In this document: positions 8,605 to 17,214 of the stretch, in pieces
Position numbering within the stretch: the stretch's first letter is position 1
Layout: every line of letters begins with the position of its first letter
Assembly (NCBI RefSeq): GCF_001263415.1
Contig: NZ_LGTE01000006.1
Location: 1 to 64,000 of the forward strand
Length of the DNA: 64,000 nucleotides
From: Thermincola ferriacetica
GTDB taxonomy: Bacteria; Bacillota; Thermincolia; Thermincolales; Thermincolaceae
Reading direction: 5' to 3'
The notes under the pieces: generated by a model
What the model was told of the DNA's origin: nothing
Seen by the model: only the letters and a program-made list of their open reading frames with translations
The model's database searches: none
Made by a program: the position numbers and the translations under genes

Positions 8605-9807
8605 ATGGATAAAGATATAGCTATTAAAGTACAAAACGTATCAAAGATATATAAACTGTATGATAAGCCAATAGATAGATTGAAAGAGTCTATAAACCCA
8701 TTTGGGAAAAAGTATCATAAGGACTTTTATGCCTTAAAGGACGTATCATTTGAAGTTAAAAAAGGTGAAACTGTTGGTATTATTGGGAAAAATGGGTCAG
8801 GGAAATCAACATTGTTGCAACTTATAACAGGAGTTCTTACGCCTACAACGGGTTCGATTCAAGTAAATGGTAAGGTATCAGCATTATTAGAACTTGGTGC
8901 AGGATTTAATCCGGAACTTACAGGAATAGAAAATGTATATTTGAACGGAACTATAATGGGTTATAGTAAAGAAGAGATGGATAAGAGACTTGATGACATA
9001 CTCTCTTTTGCAGATATAGGTGATTATGTTAAACAACCTGTGAAAACCTATTCCAGCGGTATGTTTGTTAGATTGGCTTTTGCGGTAGCAGTAAGTGTTG
9101 ACCCTGATATTTTAATTGTTGACGAAGCCCTGGCTGTAGGGGACATGCATTTTCAATTGAAGTGTATTGATAAAATGAAATCTTTTAAAGAGGATGGCAA
9201 GACTATACTTTTTGTTAGCCATGACATATATTCTGTGCGCAATTTTTGCGACCATGTTATTTGGATGATGGATGGAAAAATTTATTTAAGAGGCAATGTT
9301 TTGAGTGTAACAGACCAATATATGGACTATGTAAAATCGGAACTCGAACAAGTAGATACTCCTATATCAGGAGAAAGGAAAAATGGGATACTCAACATAG
9401 ACGCAGTTACTATTTTGAATGACAATGACGAGGAAAAAAATAAATTTCTTTTTGGTGAAAATATTAAAGTTGTAGTTGATTATACACTTAGTGAGAAATT
9501 GCCAGGAGTAATTGGTGGAGTAGCTATATTTGACAGGCGGAATAGCTATATATGTGGTCTTAACACTAAGTTGGACGAGGTAAAGTTACCAACTTCTCCC
9601 GGCAGTTATCAATTAATTTTGCAATATAAAAATATGAATTTGTTGCCTGGTTCGTATTTTATAGATGTTGGTTTTTTTGAAAGCTCTGGAATTGTACCCT
9701 TAGATTATAAAAGCCGAATTGCTTCTTTTCAAATTTTCTCGACACATTATATGGCTGAAGGTCTTACCCTACTGAATCATATATGGAATTATAAGAAACG
9801 AACTTAA
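8605..9807 (+). CDS. wzt: ABC polysaccharide exporter ATPase with C-terminal glycan-binding-type domain (Wzt-like)
   Basis: ATPase subunit paired with the upstream permease. The N-terminal 240 residues carry Walker A GKNGSGKST (about residues 59-67), signature YSSGMFVRLAFA, Walker B ILIVDEAL and switch FVSHD. The C-terminal ~150 residues form a Wzt_C-like beta-sandwich region. In characterised Wzt proteins this domain binds the modified non-reducing end of the polymer, tying export to chain termination. The start is set at ATG 8605 (MDKDIAIK) behind AAGGGG; an upstream in-frame ATG at 8572 lies inside the permease and has no RBS. The flanking methyltransferases fit an end-capping model. Confidence 0.92.
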   Translation: MDKDIAIKVQNVSKIYKLYDKPIDRLKESINPFGKKYHKDFYALKDVSFEVKKGETVGIIGKNGSGKSTLLQLITGVLTPTTGSIQVNGKVSALLELGAGFNPELTGIENVYLNGTIMGYSKEEMDKRLDDILSFADIGDYVKQPVKTYSSGMFVRLAFAVAVSVDPDILIVDEALAVGDMHFQLKCIDKMKSFKEDGKTILFVSHDIYSVRNFCDHVIWMMDGKIYLRGNVLSVTDQYMDYVKSELEQVDTPISGERKNGILNIDAVTILNDNDEEKNKFLFGENIKVVVDYTLSEKLPGVIGGVAIFDRRNSYICGLNTKLDEVKLPTSPGSYQLILQYKNMNLLPGSYFIDVGFFESSGIVPLDYKSRIASFQIFSTHYMAEGLTLLNHIWNYKKRT

Positions 9808-9822
9808 TGAGGAGCATTAAAT

Positions 9823-12714
9823 ATGAAGTATGAATTTAAAATCGATATGTCGAATGATAGTGCGCACTCGCTTGTTTTACGCCATATACGTTTTGGTTCT
9901 CAAGTACTTGAGTTTGGTCCGGCGACTGGGTACATGACCCGCTATATGAAGGAAAAACTAGGGTGTATTGTATATTGTGTTGAAAGAGATATAGAAGCGG
10001 CCAGGAAAGCGGCCAATTACTGTGACAGAATGATTATAGCGGATATAGAGAGCATGGATTGGATTGACCCGCTTTCAGAGAAGTCTTTTGACCATATAGT
10101 TTTTGCTGATGTATTAGAGCATTTAAGGGATCCCTGGAAAGTACTTGAGTACGCCAAAGCATTTCTTAAGCAGGGTGGTACGGTAGTTACATCCATTCCT
10201 AACATTGGACATAGTGCGGTATTAATGGAGCTGTTTCAAGGAAGGTTCGAGTATCAGCCTTTAGGGATACTTGATGAAACTCATATGAGGTTCTTTACAA
10301 AGAAAAGCGTTTTGGATCTATTAGAAAAGGCTGGACTATGTCCGATTAAATGGTTAGGAACTATTGCTTATCCCGAAGATACTGAATTTAAGCAAGAATA
10401 CAGAAAGTTTCCACCAGCCCTCCAAACAATATTAAAAAACCGAGAAGATGCTCATGTATATCAGTTTGTTACAGTATCCAAAAGAAAAGAGGACATATGT
10501 CAAACAGAATGTTGCATGAACTTTAATAGCTTATCTCATGCAAATAACGGATATGTGCAGGTTTTTTGGAAATTAGATGGTAGATTTGATGAGAACATAT
10601 CTGCAAAAGTACCTCTAGAGTGCAACAAAGGGTTTGTGAAATATGAATTGAACCTTCCCCCGAAAATACATGGATGTTTGCGAGTAGATCCAGCAAGTTT
10701 TCCAGCTTATGGTGAAATTAAAAACATTGCATTATTTTCTAATAATGTTCATATTACTGGAGAACTTGAGCCGGTGCTATTTTGGAGTAAAGAAAACAAT
10801 TTTGAAGGCTTGTCTCCGGGGCCAGGCGTAGTGTTTCTAGATGGCCAGGATACTAAAAAATTTTTATGTATTGATTTTGACCCGCAACTATATTTAACCA
10901 ATGTGCCCGATATAGGCAGTGACCATTCTTTAGTTTTAAGGATAGAAATGAGTATTTCTGAAAATATACCCCAAAATATTTCTGCTCATATTAACGAACT
11001 TTTCTCCGAAAATGATAGACTATGGAAAGAACTTAAGAAAAAAAATGAACAATTGAAAACACAGTCTAATGAGTTAGCAAGGACACAAGAAGAATTGAAA
11101 AATAAAAACAAACAAATTCAGCACCAGTTAGAAAAGTTGGAAAAACAGGATATGTTGTTGAAAGAAAAAGAAAAGTGTCTTCGCGGATTACAGATTGAAC
11201 TTACACAAATTTATAATTCAAATGGTTGGAAAGCGCTTTCATTATACTATAAAACAATCGATAAGCTACTGCCAGATGGAACGAAAAGAAGAAATTATTT
11301 ATTTGCTCTTAAAAATAATATTCGTAAGTCCGCCAGTTATCTAAAATTGTATGGTTTGAAAAGTTTTATAAAAAAAGTGAAATACAAGTTAAATTCAACC
11401 AGCGTGAAACTAGACGGTAAAAATACCTTTGATGTTCCGCAGTTAAAGTTAGTCCGTGTTCCAGAAAAAAAAATAGAGCCAACTGATGATGCAACTGTTT
11501 CAATTATTATCCCAACAAAAAATGCAGGTGAGGATTTTGATTTACTTTTGGCTATGCTCCAAAAGCAAAAAGGGTTTAAGAATGTAGAAATTATTATAGT
11601 AGATTCCGGAAGTACTGATGGGACACTGGAAACTGCAAAAGATTATAAAACAAAAATAGTAACAATCTTGCCAGAACAATTTTCTCATTCATACGCAAGG
11701 AATTTAGGAGCCAGTCATGCAACAGGTAATTTTCTACTTTTCACTACCCAAGATGCTTTTCCCCCATCTGATTTGTGGCTTTACGAGCTTTTTTGCGTGT
11801 TAAAAAATAATGAAGTTGTAGCCGTTTCGTGTGCAGAAACTCCCCGAGAAGATGCTGATTTGTTTTATAGAGTTATTGCTTGGAATCATTATAAATTTTT
11901 AGAAGTAGATAAAAATGACAGGGTTTTCTGTAAGCCTGAAGCAGAAAATTACATGACTTTAAGGAAGAACGGGCAACTTTCGGATATTGCTTGCTTAATT
12001 TCTAAAGATATTTTTATGAAATATAAATATAGGTTTAACTATGCAGAAGATTTAGATCTTGGAATAAGACTGATAAAACATGGCCATAAAATTGCCTTTC
12101 TTGGTTCTACCAGAATTATTCATTCTCATAATAGACCGCCATATTACTTTTTAAAGAGAGGTTATGTTGATAATCTGTTTTTGTCAGACATATTTTCTGA
12201 TTTTCCTATTCCATTTATTGAAGTAAACTCTTTTATTAAAGATATTGTTTTTACATACAATATTTTAAATTCTGTCATTAAAAGTGAATTATTAAATTTA
12301 AAGTTACCTCTTAAAATAGATGAGTTCATTAGTATCGTTAATAATAAATTTCAAATTGCTAATCGTTGTAGTTATCCTGCTTCTATTGATATTGATGGCA
12401 ATGAATATATAGATAATGAATTCAAGTCTTTTCTAACAAGAATTTGGTATCATTATTCAGGGCACAGAAATCATGAATCTTACAATGGTATTCTTATCGA
12501 TGCGCTTCTTGGTTTTCTTGATATAACCTTTCAATATATAAGAAACACTTACGAATTAATAGATGACTATGTACTTGAAGATTTTAAATCATGCATCTTT
12601 AAAGAGTATGCTATTTTATGCGGCGCACATTTGGCCTATTGCTATTTAAAAAGCCCAGACAAAGAAAAAGATGCATTACATGATATTTACAGCGAGCTCA
12701 TTAAAGGGGTATAA
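9823..12714 (+). CDS. Methyltransferase / coiled-coil / glycosyltransferase 2 fusion protein
   Basis: A 963-residue multidomain protein. Residues ~20-220: class I SAM methyltransferase (motif I VLEFGPATGY at 28-37, FDHIVFADVLEHL as post-motif). Residues ~230-380: region of unknown fold. Residues ~388-465: strongly charged heptad-like coiled coil with repeated K/E/Q/L. Residues ~555-780: GT2 domain (SIIIPTKNAG, VDSGSTDGT, TQDAFPP, AEDLDLGIRLIKHG). The C-terminal ~180 residues are unassigned. No stop or composition break is seen, so this looks like a real fusion. Downstream of wzt it could extend and cap the exported glycan. The methyl acceptor is unknown. Confidence 0.87.
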   Translation: MKYEFKIDMSNDSAHSLVLRHIRFGSQVLEFGPATGYMTRYMKEKLGCIVYCVERDIEAARKAANYCDRMIIADIESMDWIDPLSEKSFDHIVFADVLEHLRDPWKVLEYAKAFLKQGGTVVTSIPNIGHSAVLMELFQGRFEYQPLGILDETHMRFFTKKSVLDLLEKAGLCPIKWLGTIAYPEDTEFKQEYRKFPPALQTILKNREDAHVYQFVTVSKRKEDICQTECCMNFNSLSHANNGYVQVFWKLDGRFDENISAKVPLECNKGFVKYELNLPPKIHGCLRVDPASFPAYGEIKNIALFSNNVHITGELEPVLFWSKENNFEGLSPGPGVVFLDGQDTKKFLCIDFDPQLYLTNVPDIGSDHSLVLRIEMSISENIPQNISAHINELFSENDRLWKELKKKNEQLKTQSNELARTQEELKNKNKQIQHQLEKLEKQDMLLKEKEKCLRGLQIELTQIYNSNGWKALSLYYKTIDKLLPDGTKRRNYLFALKNNIRKSASYLKLYGLKSFIKKVKYKLNSTSVKLDGKNTFDVPQLKLVRVPEKKIEPTDDATVSIIIPTKNAGEDFDLLLAMLQKQKGFKNVEIIIVDSGSTDGTLETAKDYKTKIVTILPEQFSHSYARNLGASHATGNFLLFTTQDAFPPSDLWLYELFCVLKNNEVVAVSCAETPREDADLFYRVIAWNHYKFLEVDKNDRVFCKPEAENYMTLRKNGQLSDIACLISKDIFMKYKYRFNYAEDLDLGIRLIKHGHKIAFLGSTRIIHSHNRPPYYFLKRGYVDNLFLSDIFSDFPIPFIEVNSFIKDIVFTYNILNSVIKSELLNLKLPLKIDEFISIVNNKFQIANRCSYPASIDIDGNEYIDNEFKSFLTRIWYHYSGHRNHESYNGILIDALLGFLDITFQYIRNTYELIDDYVLEDFKSCIFKEYAILCGAHLAYCYLKSPDKEKDALHDIYSELIKGV

Positions 12715-12717
12715 CTT

Positions 12718-13995
12718 ATGAAAATTCTTTATTTAGTCCACCAGTTTTTTCCAGAATATTGTTCAGGAACAGAAAAATTTGTATTAAACTTGGCCACAAT
12801 GATGCAAAGAATGGGGAATAAGGTTAAAGTTATTACGTACAGTTTCTATGAAGATTCGTTTTACGATGAAATTGTTGGAAATATCCTAGTTAAAGAATTT
12901 ACATACAAAGGGATTCCAATAAAAGCTTTTAAGTATAGGCAAAGTCCTGTAGATACTCACTATGCATTAGAAAACAAAGATTTATCTCAGGTGGCTGATA
13001 ACTTTATTAATGATGAGGGCCCAGATCTTGTCCATATTGGGCATCCCATGAGAGTTGGAGAATTAATTAGAGCTACTAACAGGTTGGAAATACCTTATGT
13101 TATAACACTTACCGACTTTTTTCTAATGTGCCCAAAAGTTGTTCTCTCTACTTCTGAAGGTCAACTGTGTACAGGACCTGAGCGTGGAAGTATCTGCATA
13201 GATATGTGCAACGAAATTCCCAATAGTCTAATTCAGCAACGGCTAAAATCAGCGGAGGAAATTTTATTTAATGCAAAAAAAGTTGTAGCCCCATCTGAAT
13301 TTCTCGCAAATTTATTTAAAAAAGAATTTCCAGCTATCGAATTTGAAGTCGTAAATCATGGTATTAGTTTCAGTAAAAGAAAAAAGAATAGAAAGCGTTA
13401 TACAAAAGAAGATGGGCTAGTCTTTTGCTATGCTGGAACGCTTGCTCCTCATAAGGGTGTTCACATTCTCATAGAGGCCTTTAAAAATATTGCTTCCCCT
13501 AAGGCAGGTCTCGAAATCTATGGCTCAGGTCCGGACAAACTGTATATTAAAAAGTTAATGGATCTGGCTGAAAAAGATGTTAGAATTAAGTTTTGTGGCC
13601 AATATTGGGAAGACAACGTTGGTAATATATTTACTAATGTTGATGTCGTTATTGTACCGTCGCTTTGTTATGAAAGTTATTCTTTAGTTATGCATGAGGC
13701 TTTTTCTTGTAACGTACCTGTTATTGCTTCCTCTATAGGAAATCTAGGAGAAAAGATTATTGATAATTTCAATGGTTTTACTTTTAAACCAGGGGATTCA
13801 TCCTATTTAACAAAATTGTTGTATTCATTAATCAAAAACCCAGAGAGGTTGAATGAACTGAAAGTGAATCTAAGGTATGGTATAGTACCGTCAGTTGAAC
13901 AAGAGGCTTACGCCTACGAGAGAATATACAGGCAGGTGATTAATTACAAAACTTATGATATCAAAAAAGGGGGATTTAATGGTGAAATTAGTTAA
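12718..13995 (+). CDS. Glycosyltransferase family 4
   Basis: A 425-residue GT-B transferase. N-terminus KILYLVHQFFPEYCSGTEKFVLNLA is the donor-loop type; HIGHPMRVGELIRAT is in the acceptor domain. The C-terminal domain has CYAGTLAPHKGVHILIEAF, YGSGPD and the donor-site PSLCYESYSLVMHEAFSCNVPVIAS. A small Cys-containing stretch (FLMCPKVVL...CTGPERGSICIDMC) near residues 138-165 holds four cysteines; this feature appears in some GT4 subfamilies and could bind metal. It starts 3 bases after the previous stop and its 3' end overlaps the next small gene. Sugar donor is unknown. Confidence 0.86.
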   Translation: MKILYLVHQFFPEYCSGTEKFVLNLATMMQRMGNKVKVITYSFYEDSFYDEIVGNILVKEFTYKGIPIKAFKYRQSPVDTHYALENKDLSQVADNFINDEGPDLVHIGHPMRVGELIRATNRLEIPYVITLTDFFLMCPKVVLSTSEGQLCTGPERGSICIDMCNEIPNSLIQQRLKSAEEILFNAKKVVAPSEFLANLFKKEFPAIEFEVVNHGISFSKRKKNRKRYTKEDGLVFCYAGTLAPHKGVHILIEAFKNIASPKAGLEIYGSGPDKLYIKKLMDLAEKDVRIKFCGQYWEDNVGNIFTNVDVVIVPSLCYESYSLVMHEAFSCNVPVIASSIGNLGEKIIDNFNGFTFKPGDSSYLTKLLYSLIKNPERLNELKVNLRYGIVPSVEQEAYAYERIYRQVINYKTYDIKKGGFNGEIS

Positions 13996-14209
13996 AAAAA
14001 AGTTAATTAAGGAACTAGTATTCTGGTCTGTTATCTTTATGCTTGCGACACCAAAAAACGCATACGCTTATATTGATCCGGGTACAGGCAGCTATATGCT
14101 TCAGGTATTGGCTGGAATTGTAATAGGAGCTTTAATAGCTATTAAGACGTTTTGGAAAAGTTTAAAATCTTTTGTTCCAAATATTTTTAATAAAGGTGAA
14201 GAAAATTGA
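13979..14209 (+). CDS. Small membrane protein with YIDPGTGSY motif, uncharacterised family
   Basis: A 76-residue protein with two hydrophobic segments: residues ~10-27, ending in an AYA-like signal-peptidase site, and residues ~40-58. Between them is the motif AYIDPGTGSYMLQ, followed by a basic tail (KTFWKSLKSF). From memory, tiny proteins with this motif recur in polysaccharide loci beside a methyltransferase and a sulfatase-like protein, as here; I know of no assigned function. ATG 13979 is chosen because AAAAAGGGGG lies 6-8 bases upstream; an earlier in-frame ATG (13955) has no RBS. It overlaps the upstream GT4 end by 17 bases and the next TTG start by 4 bases, indicating tight co-expression. 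Confidence 0.75.
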   Translation: MVKLVKKKLIKELVFWSVIFMLATPKNAYAYIDPGTGSYMLQVLAGIVIGALIAIKTFWKSLKSFVPNIFNKGEEN

Positions 14210-15588
14210 AATGTAACATAAGAGAACCCGGATCTTTTAGGGATCCAGGGGGATTCGTTTTTTACAGAGAAGGCCATGTTTATAGGCAGATAAATGAACA
14301 GTCTAAAGAGGACTATGAATTTTTCATGAATGGAGGCCTTTATCGAACTTTGGTTGATGCTGAGCTGCTTATTCCTCATACGGAAGTGCAGATTGCTGCA
14401 GAAGGTTTTCAGGAAACAGTATATAAAATAATTCAACCAGAGAGAGTGCCTTTTATATCTTATCCTTACGAGTGGAGCTTTAGCCAGCTCAAAAATGCTG
14501 CTTTAACTACATTAAGAATACAAAAAACGGCTCTCCAGTTTGGAATGTCTCTTATTGACGCAACGGCGTACAATATTCAGTTTTTTGGTTGGAAACCTGT
14601 ACATATCGATACACTTTCTTTTAAAAAGTACAACGACGGAGAGCCTTGGAGTGCATATAAACAGTTTTGTCAGCATTTCTTGGCACCGTTAGCGTTAATG
14701 AGTTACACCGATGTACATTTGAACCAGCTACTTAAAGTTTATATCGATGGAATCCCTTTAGATTTAGCCTGTAAACTTTTACCCTTTAGGTCGAGATTAA
14801 AAAGTGGTCTACTTTTACATTTGCATATTCATGCTAAAAGTCAGCAACATTATGCTGATAAAGCTATTAAGAACAATACCCGCAAAATGCCGCTAAAATC
14901 TTTGATAAATTTACTTAATCATTTGGAATTAACTATTGACGAACTTAAGTGGCAACCTAAAGGAACAGAATGGGCGGATTATTATAAGTTTACTAATTAT
15001 TCATCGGATATGATGAAAATAAAAGAACAAACTGTCGAAAAGTTTATCGATCAGGTTAAACCAAGGAATGTTTGGGACCTAGGAGCAAATATCGGCCTTT
15101 TTAGCCGATTAGCGAGTAAAAAGGGAATTTATACATGTGCATTTGATATAGATCCTGCTGCGGTTGAAAAAAACTACCTTGAATGCAGGAAAAATAAAGA
15201 GACTCATTTGATTCCCCTTTTGCTTGATTTAACCAATCCAAGTCCACCGATTGGCTGGCAAAACCAGGAGCGCCGTTCTTTGTTGGATAGAGGGCCTGCT
15301 GATATGGTTTTGGCGTTGGCTTTGATTCATCATATAGCTATTTCAAATAATGTCCCGCTAGATCGAATTGCTCAGTTTTTTAAGAGTATATGTTCTTTTT
15401 TAGTTATAGAATTTGTCCCTAAAAGTGATTCTCAGGTACAAAAATTGCTAGCAACTAGACAGGATATTTTCCCTGATTATACACAAAACGCTTTTGAGAG
15501 GGAATTTAAAAAATACTTTACCATTGAAGAGGCTTTGGGTATTGAAGGTTCAGAACGCACACTGTACTTAATGTCTAGAAAAAACTGA
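14206..15588 (+). CDS. Kinase-like domain fused to class I SAM methyltransferase
   Basis: A 460-residue protein usually annotated only as a methyltransferase. The C-terminal half (from ~270) has motif I VWDLGANIGLFSR (about 289) and the late ALALIHHIAIS segment. The N-terminal half contains LIDATAYNIQF and PVHIDTLSF: Asp118, Asn123 and Asp135, with spacing 5 and 12. That matches the catalytic-loop D-x4-N and metal-binding D of protein-kinase/aminoglycoside-kinase folds. A kinase reading is my inference. WbdD of E. coli O9a, which caps ABC-exported O-antigen, also joins kinase and methyltransferase, in the opposite order. Start TTG overlaps the upstream stop (TTGA) behind AAAGGTGAAG. Confidence 0.75.
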   Translation: MKCNIREPGSFRDPGGFVFYREGHVYRQINEQSKEDYEFFMNGGLYRTLVDAELLIPHTEVQIAAEGFQETVYKIIQPERVPFISYPYEWSFSQLKNAALTTLRIQKTALQFGMSLIDATAYNIQFFGWKPVHIDTLSFKKYNDGEPWSAYKQFCQHFLAPLALMSYTDVHLNQLLKVYIDGIPLDLACKLLPFRSRLKSGLLLHLHIHAKSQQHYADKAIKNNTRKMPLKSLINLLNHLELTIDELKWQPKGTEWADYYKFTNYSSDMMKIKEQTVEKFIDQVKPRNVWDLGANIGLFSRLASKKGIYTCAFDIDPAAVEKNYLECRKNKETHLIPLLLDLTNPSPPIGWQNQERRSLLDRGPADMVLALALIHHIAISNNVPLDRIAQFFKSICSFLVIEFVPKSDSQVQKLLATRQDIFPDYTQNAFEREFKKYFTIEEALGIEGSERTLYLMSRKN

Positions 15589-15682
15589 TTTTAGTAACCA
15601 AAAAAATTAATTTATCCTATGAATAATTAAGGGTGTAATTTGACAATATTTTTAAACCATACAAAAATTGAGGTAATCAAAT

Positions 15683-17194
15683 ATGATTTTTAATCGAAAT
15701 ATGGATAAAAGCCAGGATAATATACATACCGAACAAGAGCCCAAAATGAGTAATTTTTATTTAATCCACCCTATACTTTTTGCGATTTATCCTATTATTT
15801 TTCTATATTCTTATAATGTTCAAGAGACATCATTTAAACAAATTGTTTTGCCTGTTGGTATTTCTGTGGCATTTTCTTTGTTATTTTTCTTAACATTGAC
15901 AGTCGTTTTACGGAATCGGTTGAAAGCCGGGTTAGTTACAACGTTTTTTCTAATGGCTTTTTATTCGTACGGGCGCATTTTTGACGTTCTGAATGATTAT
16001 TGGAAATGGAGTTTTAACATTGCTCAACATAGGTACGTTCTTCCAACAATGTTGTTATTGGTTTGGTATGCAGGTTCATTAATTCATGATGTAAAGAACC
16101 AAGTTAATTTGGAGAAGCTTTCTAGGATTTTTACTATATTAGGTTTAACATTAATAGTAATTAATTTGTTTAATGTTATGCCAAACGAAATCAATAAAAA
16201 ACAAACTGACATAAAAGAAAATAAAGTTGTAAAACAGGCTTATGCCAGAAAATCAGATATGCCCGATATTTATTATATCATTTTAGATGAGTACGCTAGT
16301 TTAGATACTATTAAAAACATATGGAATTATGATAATACTGAATTTGAAAATAGCTTATCAAAAAAGGGATTTTATATCTGTAGAAACAGCACTAGCAAAT
16401 ATACTGATACGTATAAGTCGTTAGCTGCCTCTTTGAATATGAACTACTTACCGGAAAACATCAGCGAAGCAGATGTATTTAAAATGCTTTCTAACAATAG
16501 AGTAATGAACTTTCTAAAAGGAAATGGTTATAAAACTGTATACATTGGAAACTGGTATGATATTTCAAGATATAAAATGAATGTTGATTTTCAATATAAC
16601 TTTTATTTGGATAGTAACTTAAGTTATGTTGACGAATTTTCCTTAATTTTAATTAAGAGTTCAATGTTAAAACCATTTGAATACCTTTTTGGAATGAGTT
16701 ATACAGATGGAAATACTTACAGGAGCTCTGTTTTATACTCCTTTAACAAGCTAAAACAGTTACCCCATGTTGAAGGTCCTAAATTTGTTTTTGCACATAT
16801 TTTGTCTCCTCATACTCCGTTTGTTTTTGATAGAAATGGCGGTCAAGTAAACCAAATAAATAGCCGTAACTGGAAAGATAAGAAGTATTATCTTAACCAA
16901 TATATATATATATCGAATCAAGTTGACTCTTTAGTTAGTGAATTGATTTCTCAATCTAAAATGAATCCGATTATTATAGTTCAGTCGGACCATGGCCCTA
17001 GACCAAACAATAGTCCTAAAGAAGAAGAAAATTTTGAAATTCCTGATATTGATAAGCATAAAATTTTCAATGCTTATTATTTGCCTAACCTTGATAAAGG
17101 CTTATTAAGGGAAGATATTTCGCCTGTAAATACATTTAGGATCATTTTTAATAATTATTTTGGCCAAAAGTTAAAGCTATTGCATGATAAATGA
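15683..17194 (+). CDS. Membrane-anchored sulfatase/alkaline-phosphatase-superfamily protein
   Basis: A 503-residue protein. About five hydrophobic helices occupy the first ~180 residues, then an extracytoplasmic domain of the alkaline phosphatase/sulfatase superfamily. Visible: MPDIYYIILDEYAS (metal-binding Asp near 193-200), a Thr-rich KYTDTYKSLAASLNM where the nucleophile Thr/Ser is expected, FAHILSPHTPFVF, and the C-terminal metal pair QSDHGPRP. The layout recalls LtaS and phosphoethanolamine transferases, so it may add a phospho-group to an exported glycan rather than hydrolyse sulfate. It lies in the conserved-looking tail of the ABC-exporter cassette. Exact substrate is unknown. Confidence 0.8.
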   Translation: MIFNRNMDKSQDNIHTEQEPKMSNFYLIHPILFAIYPIIFLYSYNVQETSFKQIVLPVGISVAFSLLFFLTLTVVLRNRLKAGLVTTFFLMAFYSYGRIFDVLNDYWKWSFNIAQHRYVLPTMLLLVWYAGSLIHDVKNQVNLEKLSRIFTILGLTLIVINLFNVMPNEINKKQTDIKENKVVKQAYARKSDMPDIYYIILDEYASLDTIKNIWNYDNTEFENSLSKKGFYICRNSTSKYTDTYKSLAASLNMNYLPENISEADVFKMLSNNRVMNFLKGNGYKTVYIGNWYDISRYKMNVDFQYNFYLDSNLSYVDEFSLILIKSSMLKPFEYLFGMSYTDGNTYRSSVLYSFNKLKQLPHVEGPKFVFAHILSPHTPFVFDRNGGQVNQINSRNWKDKKYYLNQYIYISNQVDSLVSELISQSKMNPIIIVQSDHGPRPNNSPKEEENFEIPDIDKHKIFNAYYLPNLDKGLLREDISPVNTFRIIFNNYFGQKLKLLHDK

Positions 17195-17214
17195 TTTTTA
17201 TGAGGGGGATGTGA

